Source: Phytoseiulus persimilis
Taxonomy: Eukaryota > Arthropoda > Arachnida > Mesostigmata > Phytoseiidae
Reading direction: 5' to 3'
DNA length: 64,000 nucleotides
Assembly: GCA_037576195.1 (NCBI GenBank)
Contig: CM075103.1
Coordinates: forward strand, 28,790,723 to 28,854,722
Positions 1 to 10,938 of the stretch are shown here, in pieces. Under the pieces are notes generated by a model. The model had not been told where the DNA came from and did no database searches. It saw only the letters and a list, made by a program, of their open reading frames with translations. Numbering within the stretch: the stretch's first letter is position 1; each line of letters opens with the position of its first letter. The position numbers were made by a program, and so were the translations under genes.

Positions 1-3000
1 AACGGAAGCACATAAGGTCGCAGCCGAGCAAACGTAGTGTGGGGGAGGGTGCGTGAGTGGGAGCACACACTTTTAACCGCTTCAAATTCTCTGCTACTGC
101 CTCGCCGCTGAAACTTTTCCGGTTATTATCCTTCAGCGCCAGAACCCCACCCCTCGTCCGCATACTTCTCCCCCGACCCTTCACCCTCCGATTCCTCCGC
201 GCTCCCCTTCGAGCCCCATCGAATGGCCCTTGTTGCCCCCTTTCTCGCTTGTTACTTTTCCACCATCTTCCCAGCCCCTCCCGCCCGAGGGAGTGAAAAG
301 AGGAAAAGGGGACGGTCCGGGTGGGCCCTTTTGTTATTATTTTTCCCGAAGAGTTGGATGGTAGGGGTGGGGCAAGTCAGAGAACAGTGAGGGAAAGGGC
401 TTAATTACTTTTTCTTTGTTTTATTATTACCGTAGTTATTACCAAGGCTGACGCCCCTCTCTTGCTCCCCCGCCCGGCCCACTCCTTCTTCACCCGTCGG
501 TCGGAGGCCCGCTGGGCTGGTGTATGGGCGACCAGGCGGTAGTATGGGCGAGCGGGCGCGTGGATGAGTGAGGAACGGAGCAGGCCGGCGAGTGAGCGAC
601 GGGAGGGGTGAGGGGAGCTTATAATGTAATTAAAGTTTGTTCCCTCTTCGCATAGCGAGCCAGCGTCGAGCGTTTGCCAAAGGTGCCGCCGGAGAAACAT
701 GCAAAAGACAACATTGCTGCTTTCGTCACTTCTTTCCGCCACGACCGGCACCGTCGTTGTCGACTGGGCCGCCCTTACCCTGAGAACTGACTTCGGAACA
801 CGGAGCTAACCACGAGAACAAGGAAGAGATCCGATTTTATGAACGATTGCTCCGAAACTTCACATCCGTTCTTTGTCTCCTGCTGTAGCCAACACGATAT
901 GAGGCTGCCGAGATTCCAGCCTCTCCCCAAGCTCTCAGTTCAGTACTATGAGAGATGGAGGTCCGGACAGGCGACTCAATATTTCGAAAATTCTGATCCC
1001 ACTGAGGGCTGTATCCTTTGGCAAAATTCATACCCGAGCCTCCCAAAGTGGAAATCCTGAATGCGCGCCTGGTCTCCTGCTATAGGACTCCCTGCCCAAG
1101 GAGTCGCACCATTCGATTTAGTAAGCTGGGTCATCGTGGATTTCGAGGAGAGGAGGGTTGAACCCACAGAACACAGAATCGTTCGCGGGGAGCGAATAAG
1201 CTGGAAAATGTACAGATACAATTTCCGAATTTACAGCACATCACTTCTGAAGCTTGTTGCGACCCGAGACATCCCCTGACGGCTAGAATCGATGAAAAGA
1301 GAACTCGTGCGAATCTAATTCCCCGGGAACTGGCGTTGGACGATCATGAGCAAAAGTGTTGCGTCGGCAATATATTCTCACGGAAGAAGTCGTGAATCGA
1401 TAGTTTGGAAACGATGGCGTGAGCACATCTCTTGAACTTTGGATTCTGAGTGTTCAACAGTTATGGGTCGGTATTCCCATAAATTATTTGAAACGAACCA
1501 GTCATAGTTGACGGCTGAATTTCACGGAAAGAGAGCACTCCGCGCCACTCCTACCCACCGACGAAGGAAGCGTGCACATCTATTCTGGATTGAGCTCGAC
1601 TGTTTTTCTCTACAATCTTGGACGGGGTTAGGACGATTCTGCATGACGCATGCCTTATCAGCCGCTTGCTTACCCAGGATGCCGCTGAACTAGTGGTAAG
1701 TATCACGCAGCTGCCGCGGAACTCCACGAAGGGAGGGAGAGCTGTCTCGGGTTATCCTGATGAGACCGAATCGAAGTAGAGTTTCGAGCATTTTCGTCGA
1801 ATTCCGCCGCCTGAGAAGAGGAAAAGGATCTTCAAAATATGTTAACTTTCCCCAAGATTGCAAAGCAGGTTCAGAATCACATGCTTATGATCAATCGTCG
1901 CTGAAGGGTGTATCCGAAGCAAAGCTAAATCTGATGGATCTATAAAACATTCCCGACATTATGAGTCTCTTGTACCCTAACGGATGAATAATCTCCCCGG
2001 ACTACGCCACGTAATTACCCCCGACACCCAAAAAATCAATCCGCTCATGAGTATCCGATACTCGGGCTCGTTTCGATGCGGCAGTAGCAGTTGACCAGTT
2101 CTCCCGAATTCCAATTTTTTGTCCAGAGTGGATCCGAGGCATAGCTCGATTCCCATCCGATTTGAGCATGTACCCCAAGCTGGTAAATATCTGGAGTCTC
2201 CCGCGCTCTCGGAACTCCTGGAAGCATATCGTCATTATTCGGGGAACAAAAACACGGAAGAAATTGTGGAGAATCAAGGTTTGGCTCGAATTGAACCCAG
2301 GGAGTAATCGGATACATGAGTGATTTCAAACCTTTGTGAATAAAAGTTCGATTTCTCTCGTTTCGGGTACCGAGAGTCTTGGTTCGGAGAATCCTAATTC
2401 GACGAGGAGCCGTGTCAAGAGGCGAGGTGCTCAGCAACTGTCTCGCTCTCGATTCTGCTGTCGGAAGTCTTCTTGGAACCTATACGACGAATAAAGCAAC
2501 GATATGAAATTGTTCCGCAAAGTATGAAGAACTACGGGGAAACAAGAGTTCTGACTTAAAATTCCTCATCGGCTCTGCCTGACGCATCGGCTGCTCATCT
2601 AGCTCAGCAAGCGAACTCAGTCCGACAAAGTAAACTCTGGCTGAGGAGCCGACGACTGAACATTTCTGTTACAACGCTGATTACATTGACTGAGAACGGA
2701 GATCATCCGACAGAGCATAAACATTCAAGTCGACACGAATTGAATCAATAAACACCGCTAGGAGCGGTTCTGCCGTGAAGAGTCGTCCGTTTCACTCATG
2801 GCAGTGAGAAATCCGTATTTCCGGAACACTTTACAAGCTTGTCAGGAATGGCCTTGGCTCCTCGCTCTGAGGGAGAGAACAGATTATTCAAATCAGTGAT
2901 CCTTGTTCAGTTATCGGCTCCATGGAGCTCCAGTGCAGAACTGAAGTTCAGTTCTGCATTTCGGCTCACAGTGGATTTCTCTGCACCGAAAAAAGGTCCT

Positions 3001-6000
3001 CCGCGACCACACGCGAAGAGGACTTTTGAGTGAAAAACGGAAAACTCCCTTTGAGTAGAGACACAGAGCCGGCTCGCAGGGTTATGAAGCTCGTGAGAAG
3101 TCGGGTTCAACTCAAGAGTAACGGAATGGAGACGGAGGACGGATAGGGGAGGAGAGAACAGATTAAAATGTTGGAGAAATTTCTATTCCTTTCGCTCCCA
3201 TGCGCCTCCACCGCAAGCTGCGGGGGCAGATGAAAGTATTTCGAGAATTAATCTTCCTTCCTCAACGCCCGCCGCCTGCCCGGTTAATGGGCGGTAAGAA
3301 AAGAAATGACCGCGGCGGACGAGCACGCAGGCGCGCGTAGCAAATGAGGAATTTCGCGCAGTGTTTGCACCCTTGCTCCCGAGCCACTCATGCCAGCCGT
3401 ACCAAGAGCTCGGTCGTTTTCAAATCCTGGTCCAGGACACAGTGTCCCGGCTATCCGGCACATTCGGGATCCAAACCCACCCCGCTTCAATGAGCGCCAG
3501 GTCGAACATAGCATCGAGGGCATCGAAAATTTCTCTCGCATGCTCTGAAGTTATTCTCAACCCACTCATTCCTGCAAGTCCTGTCCCGTTACTCTTCCGG
3601 CAACGCTTCACCTCAGTTCACTCTGCTCTCACCTCGGACAAGAGTTGTTCCACTTACATAGTAAATTTGGATTCACGATGTTGACTTAGTTCCCTGGTTA
3701 TGAGCAGTGGCGTGTTTAGGATCTCGGTTGGGAGGGGGGGGGGCAAAGCAAAACTGCATGCTCATTCCTTCCCCGAAGCGGAGGTACGCCTCTTCCAGAA
3801 CGATTGGAGCACGAAATGGTGATCGAAGAATCGTGCGGCCCTGAAGAATGAGAGCGCTACGTCTGGAGTGGAATACATACTGGATTCCTCCGGAATTAAG
3901 TTGAACCTGATTGCCGCCCGGGACAAGATCTTGAGTGGGGGGAGATTTGATGAAGGGGTTATCATGATGAGAAAAAGCCGCCGGGTTACAGGGAATTAAT
4001 TCGCTACCTGTCGATTTGGGCGAATTTCTCATTCGACTTTCGACCAACGTCTTCTCTGTGAAAAGTGACTGCTGGGAAACCGATTCAATGTGCGGAACTC
4101 TCAAAGGCTGGGACATGATTCTTACGTTGGAATCGACGATTCGTATATCGTTCTCTCAGTTCTTGGGATGAATCATATATTACCTCCAGGTGTCGTGCTG
4201 CCTCGCCCTCGAATGTTTCTTTCAATTGTTCGTTACGCTACCCGGGAGCTTGGAGCGAATCGCGATTTCCTGGCTCGACAGTGACGACGGAAAATGCGCT
4301 CAAGTCTCGTCAGAGAGCGGTAGAGCCCAACTCTTCGGAGCACTTGAAAGAGGGAAAGATTCGCGAAAAAGGTGAGGAAACACCCATGGAGAACCATTCT
4401 AAGGTCTTTCGTTGGCTCAACTACATACGATTCGGCGCGTGTCGCCTTCCAATTTCGTTATTGACCATTGGAGGGCTCTTTGCGCGTTGTGAAATTTAGG
4501 CGAGCGAGTGCGTGAGTAAGTGGGGGAGTGAGCGAGCGAGCAGAGTTTTTGATCTCAGCTCAACAAAACTTTTACAAATTGGGCTGTCAGCTCACCACAA
4601 AAAGCACGAGTCATGATCCGCTTAACAAGGGTGCGTCCTGCCTACACTTCCTATTAGTACAACGTCTGAACCCTAGGGAGCCACTTACTAAACTCCAAAC
4701 TTGTTTGGCTGGATCCTCCAATTAATTTTTTCCTCCTTCAGTTCCCGCTCTATCCTCATCTGAGGACTGCCGTAATAAATCCAGATGAAGGCCGAAACGG
4801 TAACACACAGCGCGTCCTGCTGACAGCTCTCAGCGACGCTGACATTCGCGAGGTCCGTAGAGTTTCCGCAATTCTCTGTTATAGACACCGGCCCTCGGAA
4901 ACGTAGAAAAACGCAGAGCAGACCTCGGAAACCTCAGCATCTCCGGGAGAGAGAGCGGCAAAATGAAAGTATGTGGGTGGATGACACTGCTGATAAGGGA
5001 GCTACGGAACCCGTCCACGGGTTTTCTGAGGGAATGGGTTCTGATTTCCGAAGAGGCTCTCTCAAATTCCCTGTAGCTGATCACAAATCGGGGGCAGGAC
5101 AGAAACGCCCCGTGAAGGGCCTCGGAATACTTCCGTCATTGGAATTGGTGTCAAAACTGGGGCTGTCGAGCTATTTGTTTTCCGGAACATCACCCGACGA
5201 CCTCCGCCAGAGCATGTGGGCAGCCACCTGTTAGCGGAGCTGCTCGGAACTCTACCCGAAACCACAGCTCAAGCTCCGCTGCCGCCGAGACTGTTCCGAT
5301 GAAACTACGGAGAGTCCCGCCGGGAAACCAGTGTCCTCTCCCGCAAAGGGTATGGATTCCCAAATGTGTATTTCCCCGCCTGCAGGGCGGATCGGGGCCC
5401 TGGGCAGTTGAAGCCGTCTGCCCTCTATCCTCCCTTTCCGCGTGCTCCGAAGGCATGGTGCTCAGTCCCAGGGAGACTCGTTCTTACGAAAATTAGGAAT
5501 GCAATAAGTGAGGACAGCTGCGCTAGCAGAATGTTCCTGCTCTACGCTCAACGATCAACACCGGACATTTCCATTTTACCGCCGCCGCACTGAAAGAAAG
5601 AGAGTCAGGGTGATCGACCAGCCTCGGGCTCACGCGGCAATCAGTGCGAGCGTCTTGGCACCGAATCGCAGTATGACATTTGCTTGTTCGCAGTGCGACT
5701 GAGAACGCATCGACATGCCGGAAGGTCGCAAGCTAACTTTAGCTTCAGAGAGACGCGCACGCTTTGACAGCCGCAAGGTGAACGACGATCGCTAAGTGGC
5801 CCGACAGCGGTAGTTCTATTCTCTGTGTCACTAGCAGAGTTGGGAACATCTCCCGAAATTCCGCGACTCAATTGTCGCAGGGAGAACTCTGCAAAAGCAG
5901 AATTCAGAATCTTCCGGGTCCAATGCCCAAACTTGACCGATCGGGTAGGGGGCTCGTTCTTTCCCTGAATCGGGTTGACTCGGGAAAACGGCTCAACTAT

Positions 6001-6180
6001 CACTCTGACTGCCGAGAGATGCTGCCGATCATCTCAGATGAGACTGCAACCTGAAATCAGCTTCAGGCATGAGTTCATCAGACATCCAGCAGTGTTTGCT
6101 GGTTAGCAGCAACGACTCTTCGAACACGACAGCTGCTTCAGGTAATGGCAGCGGTACTCTCCAGCGACCGCCCGATGTAT
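1..6180. other. Non-coding upstream region, distal part
   Basis: No exon could be supported here on either strand; open frames are short and resemble no known protein. The first 300 bases are pyrimidine-rich, and TAATTA-type cores occur at 401-408 and 627-633. A TE-end-like motif with a G-run lies at 3705-3743. The rest is unique-looking sequence of roughly 50% GC with abundant CpG. It may belong to the regulatory domain of the LMO4-like gene 34 kb downstream, or to an intron or intergenic space of another gene whose exons lie outside the window. Confidence 0.5.
3705..3743 (+). repeat. CAGTGGCG...G-run motif, possible transposon end relic
   Basis: CAGTGGCGTGTTTAGGAT is followed by a run of 10 G at 3734-3743. 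The pattern CAGTGGCGTA plus a G-run is a recurrent terminal signature of old non-autonomous DNA transposons in many invertebrate genomes; this is from memory and I cannot name the family. I found no matching inverted end nearby, so this would be a fragment at most. A chance match is possible. Confidence 0.25.
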
Positions 6181-6231
6181 CGTCGGGAATGCGTTTATCA
6201 GACGACGTCATAGAGCTCCGCCTACCGCTGC

Positions 6232-6247
6232 AGCGCCCCCTGGCGGC
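6232..6247 (-). promoter_or_regulatory. CTCF-type insulator motif (near-consensus)
   Basis: AGCGCCCCCTGGCGGC matches the reverse complement of the classic CTCF core (AGCGCCCCCTGGTGGC) at 15 of 16 positions. CTCF zinc-finger specificity is conserved from vertebrates to many arthropods, including the AGGGGGCGC core. The site lies about 430 bp upstream of the promoter-like region at 6679, where an insulator or promoter-proximal architectural site would be plausible. Occupancy is inference. Confidence 0.5.
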
Positions 6248-6678
6248 TATTGTCAAAGTGAGCAGTGCGAGCGAGCGCTCGAATGCCATCACAGAACGAG
6301 CTCACTTTGTGATCAAGCTTGTGAGCGGAGGTCGACGCGAGCTCGCCGGTATCTCTCGCAACTTGCAACCAAAACAGTTGACACGAGCGGAATCTGGTTC
6401 GGTGGCTCCCTCCGGAGCGATTGTTAGCGGTTGAATAGGTGTGGTACGTCGCCGGCGGCCGTGTTGATCGCTCCTTTGTCATCGACGTCGTCGTCTCGGA
6501 GCTCGACGGCACAAGACTCACGCGGAGTGCACGACTCGTCATACGGGTCTTTGTTTGTAAACAATCAACCCGTTGCTGCACTCTAGAGGCAACAGCGCTT
6601 GCTTTTAACGCCGAACTCGGAACGGACCGGTTGACCAGTGTCCGCGGAAGGCGGGAGCCAATTCACTCGATCTGACCG

Positions 6679-6956
6679 TCAGTTTTGTTGATACGTCGTC
6701 GCCGTCGCTGCGAGTCGGTCAGTCAGTTCCTCCGTCCGTCGGTCTGACCGTCCGTCCGTCAGTCAGTCATTCAGTTCTTTTGTCGGTACGGAGTGCGCTC
6801 CCGAGCTAGCCAGTGATCGGCGAGCATGTGTCAACATTGACAGTGGACTCATCGTGTGAAGTGTGATTTTGGAATATTTGTCGGGACCGCCAAGGCCCCT
6901 AGTGGGTCGGAACTCAGCAAACATAGGCCGAAAAAGAGGAACTACAACTTCTTCGA
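6679..6956 (+). promoter_or_regulatory. Putative core promoter and non-coding first exon
   Basis: Arthropod-type initiators (TCAGT) recur at about 6679, 6719, 6723, 6759 and 6771. There is no TATA box. About 230-280 nt downstream is a good 5' splice donor, TTCGA followed by GTGAGT, with the GT at 6957-6958. The stretch between has no long frame and includes text such as GTGAAGTGTGATTTTGG, as is common in 5' UTRs. The natural splice partner would be the acceptor at 40297, which would imply a 33 kb first intron. It is unconfirmed which gene it belongs to, or whether it is a promoter at all. Confidence 0.27.
6714..6777. repeat. Cryptic 4-nt repeat (GTCC/GTCA)n
   Basis: Interrupted units of GTCA, GTCC and GTCG run for about 60 bp inside the putative first exon. 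This is one of the clearest members of the tetranucleotide-periodic patches seen across the window. Confidence 0.75.
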
Positions 6957-7684
6957 GTGAGTAGACTACTAGGCATGAACTCGCGACCGTTTCGAACGGC
7001 GAGCCGAGCAGCTCCGGAGTGAACATTCGTTCCTAGGAGAAGAGATTGAAGCTTATCCGGTAGACGCTATTCTTTACGACGTTTCTGAGAGGGAATACCG
7101 GATATGGAAAGCTATTCAGAATTGGACGTATCGTCGCTCCTGGAATGCACTATGGACTTCTTGGTGATTCCAGGAAGCCGTGTTCTCACTTGGAAAGCCA
7201 TTTGTCCCTTCAATCAATCGGGTTTGAGCTCCTGAGACGAACTCTCAGCCTACAATCTCCTTAGAATCTTCCATATCTCAGAGAAGGTCTTCGCCTTGTG
7301 AAGGCGCTCCTATTGCTGGAAGCTGAAGTGTCCGCAACGCGAGATTCAGAGACTTCCCTCATGAAGGAGGATCCTCCCAACGAAACGAGGACCTGTGCCT
7401 GTATTTTCAAGAGCCGTCGCCTCGCCACTGACCGGAGACTCCGAGGCTTTTAGCATAATTGTTGGAGTCATCGGTGCGCAATGCGCGGGGAGTAGAGGCA
7501 TGCTTCGAGGGGGAAGCTTTTCGTGTTATCTCCACGATAATTGAAATGAGTTCTTTTGTGAGGATGAAAATGATTGGGATGCACGATGGATGACTGCAAC
7601 GAGCTGGACGGAATGAGGTACGGGAACAGTGTCTCTGTCGGAAACGAACCGGACGAACGTTATTGAGAGAAGAGATGGAGCTCC

Positions 7685-7694
7685 AATTAATTAG
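7685..7694. promoter_or_regulatory. Homeodomain-type site AATTAATTAG
   Basis: Two overlapping TAAT/ATTA cores sit in otherwise GC-balanced DNA. Antennapedia-class and LIM-homeodomain factors bind this core. Function is inferred only from motif and context. Confidence 0.3.
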
Positions 7695-8189
7695 GGGGCT
7701 GCTGCGGGCTCAACTCGTGCTGCGATCGCCGAGTGCCGTCACTGTTGCGATTACGGCCAGGGGAAACTTGAAGCTCGATCAAGTTGTTGTTTTAATTGAA
7801 AATTGTTGCATTCGCGCTTAGAGAAGCCATTCAATGGTTCCTGTCTCGAGTTGGCGTTTTCCCTCGACTGATCTTTGTTTCGTCGCAGAATCGAATCGCG
7901 TACTACTTAGTCTCGTGCTTCGAGCCGGGACGGCAGTTGCAACCCATAACAACACCGGAACGTGAACATTCGAGTGTGCAACTCTCGCTGGACCAGAAAA
8001 ACGGGCACTCGGAAAACATTGCGAATTTCTGACTGTCTCAGAACTTCAAACTGCAATCAATCTAGGGAATCGTTCCCGCGGCTCATCGGGAGGATGTGAC
8101 AATCACCTTATTTCTCCTGATTGTCGGACAAACTGTGACGAAGCGGGATCTTACGAGGGGTAGAAAAGTTAACGGGCTCAACGTCTTAC

Positions 8190-8198
8190 TATATAAAT
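8190..8198 (+). promoter_or_regulatory. TATA-like element TATATAAAT
   Basis: A TATA-box match is flanked by GC-rich sequence (CCGCGG directly downstream). No clear initiator was found 30 bp downstream and no first exon can be defined, so this may be chance. Confidence 0.2.
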
Positions 8199-9900
8199 CC
8201 GCGGTTTAACGGCGATCTCCTCCTGTCGTCTGGCATTTCGATGGGCGACAGGCCCGAAAGAATACTGGCCTGCTCACTGCTGTTTTAGAACTACGGTAAC
8301 AACTCGTTCGAAATCATAGGTCCAGTGGAGTGAGCGAGCATGTTCCCTCCGCGTCGCCTGTGACGATGACTTTCGGACCAAAGCAGGGAGCTTCCGGAAC
8401 TTTCGAAGGTGTCCCTCACAGAGCGCGCACTTCTCGAGCACGCTTTCTTTGACATTCGTGGCACTCTCGTTGATGGTTCCAGCGCCGTTCCCCGGACTGG
8501 AGTGATCGTCTGTGAAGGTTCCATCCGAACACATGTTGCTCCACTGCTGCTGCTGTCGTTTTCGGCAGCTGCCGTGGTCTGGCTCGCTATGATCCAATCG
8601 GTGCCGCAAGTTTCCCTAACATCGCACTCAGAGGCTCGACTCAAACTTTCCTCGGAGGCTTCGGGATCTCCGATGGTGACGACTGCTAATTCGATTTGCC
8701 GATGATCCGACCGAATTGAAGAATTCGAATCGCTGAATACCGAATTGGCCAGCAAGCTCCATAGCGAGTTTTGAGACCTTCCGGAACCTTCCCGGGTGCC
8801 GTCCGAACTCCTTCGAGAGGCGCTAGGAAGCACTCGCGGCTCCTGTGAGACGTGTGATACAAAGTTCTTTTAATAAATGGAACGATTGGAATTTGGAAAA
8901 TCCAATAATGCCCATCAGGAGTTCGAGCCAATGGCGCCGGGAGATGGCTGGCGTTTATTGTGCGACCAGCTTGAGATGCGCGGTGCAATCGTGATGTTCA
9001 ATTTGTTCGCTCCCGATTCAACAGCGCATCGGCCTGAGCTGTTGCTGTGCTAAATATCCGTTGTGGAAATGAATATCCGACCGAATGGTCACTTGAGGGA
9101 GTCGTACAACTTTATGTATGACATACGGCACCGTCAGTTCAGAACAAGCCTGGAGCAAGACTTGAGGGCAGTCGCTTCTTCTACTCTTTAGAGAAATCGC
9201 TAGGATTCCATTGAAATTCTCCGAACGGAAAAGAAGCACCGAGTGATATCGTCCTGGATCATCGATCCGGCGAGCCAGCCGGCTCTAGCCATGAGTTATG
9301 CGAAGCAGCTAAAGAACACAATCCAAGAAGAGAAAGCGGCTGTTCGGCGCCAGCATCAACGTCGGGCTCCTCCCCACGTAGAACCGGAAAAATTATTTCA
9401 CAATCTGTCCATATGGCAGCTTTGCAGATCTACGGGAACTGAAACAACCGAGGATTTAGCGATTTTGATCGGCATTCCGGAAGACGTCGAGGAAGAAAGA
9501 AGGCTCCCCACAAGTTCATTGTTCGAAAAATTCCGTAATCAGGCTCCAGGGCTGCGAGCTCAGACGGAGCTCGACTCCTCAGGTCTCGGGTATTCTCTGG
9601 TGTCTGGAATGCTCGAAACTGCAAATCGTTCGAGGGTAGAAGCTCCTCCAACTTTTCGCGTCTAGGAGCATGCATCGTGCTCCGAGTTTCAATCCATGCA
9701 TGAGGCAGAAGCAGATAAATATCTGAGCGTTCACCTAGAACCATAAGGAAGGATATTCGTTTGTTCTCTGTCGCGTTCGCCGATTCCGAAAATTGTAATG
9801 GTTTCGTCTTCTCTCCTCCTCGCGTTCGACTCCCCTCTTCTGTGCCTCTGTTGACCAAGAGGAGGGGACGGAGAGGCTGCCTGTCTGCTCCGGAGCAGTC

Positions 9901-9940
9901 GTTGTTGGCGTCGTTGACGTTGCCGTTGACGTTGTTGGAA
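9901..9940. repeat. Short 6-nt-period repeat (GTTGAC/GTTGCC)n
   Basis: GTTGGCGTCGTTGACGTTGC-like units repeat about six times with substitutions. It lies about 45 bp before a 4-nt-period patch. Confidence 0.6.
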
Positions 9941-9985
9941 CCTTCCAAAATGATCATTAAGGATTTTAATGGTGCTTCTGCGGCC

Positions 9986-10097
9986 ACTCGGTCGCTCGCT
10001 CGGTCGTTGTTGGTTCGTTTGTGGGTTGCCTGACTGGCCGCTCGCTTGCCGGCTTGGTCGCCTGCTTCGGTTCGTTCGTTCGTTGATTCGTTGCTCC
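9986..10097. repeat. Cryptic 4-nt repeat (TCGG/TTCG/GCTC)n
   Basis: About 110 bp of interrupted TCGG, TCGC, TTCG and CTTG units, ending in GTTCGTTCGTTCG. It is too degenerate for a normal microsatellite but clearly 4-nt periodic. Confidence 0.7.
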
Positions 10098-10917
10098 GCT
10101 GCTCGGTGCTTCACTAGGCAAGCGAGAGCAGTCAGCATTCGGCAACTACGGTCCTACAGCAAAGCACCGGTGTCTGGAGCCGGCCGAGCAAGCAGTCAGC
10201 CAACCAGGCGAACACCGAGGAACCAGCACCAGAATTTCAAAATAAACTGTTCGCTGATGACTGTGAGGGTGGTCGACGAACGTTTACAAATCTTATTTTC
10301 GGCTAAAAAAAATTCTGTCGCCGGCGTCTCCCTCGTAGTCGATCAACAACAGGTTTTTCGGATAATTCTGAGACGAATTTCAATACTTTGACTCCGGTCA
10401 GGGTCGAGAACACGGCGTTGGGAGAGCTGGGTTCGGTCGCCCCCCTCTTTCCCGTTGAAGACTCAGATTTTCCAGAGTGACGTCAACGATATTCTCGAAA
10501 GAGCTTTCAGAGTATCCGCGGAAGCCTCTGACGAGCGAAGGCATGGAAAAGGTGCGACAGGAATCTGCAGTTTGATTGCTGGATGACGAACTCGGGTTCG
10601 AACCATCCTCCGACTGTTCCCAGCGATGAATTCCTCCGGATCGCCATCGATTTGGAAGCTGGAATCGGTGTTGAAATACACATTTTTCCCCGCGCGATCA
10701 CATCAAACAAGCCAGCAAACAAATAACCGACCGGGCAGCGCTCAGGGAAGTTTTTAGAATGATTTTCTCTCGCGAAAGATGTGATACCTCGATACTGTCA
10801 TGGACCAGATGTCAAATTACTCCGAATTGAACGAAATCCCTTGAGAAGATTTCGCGAATATTTCCGTCGGTGAAGAGCGGGGGAAATTTGTCCAGCACCA
10901 TCATCATTATTACACCT

Positions 10918-10938
10918 CATCATCATCATCATAATCAT
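10918..10938. repeat. CAT microsatellite
   Basis: (CAT)5 followed by AATCAT, in a locally AT-rich stretch. Confidence 0.8.

Noticed and set aside
8291-8833. 180-codon Ser-rich minus-strand frame
   Set aside because: All three minus frames and one plus frame are open over the same 300 bp. No domain or splice context supports it.
9243-9665. 140-codon plus frame (contains MSYAKQLKNTIQEEKAAVRR)
   Set aside because: The start region looks somewhat helical and coding-like, but no family is recognised and a longer minus frame overlaps. Kept as a candidate only for RNA evidence.
10585-10605. GGTTCGAACCCGAG on the minus strand as a tRNA B box
   Set aside because: The flanking bases do not form a T-stem, and no A box or acceptor stem is present at tRNA spacing.
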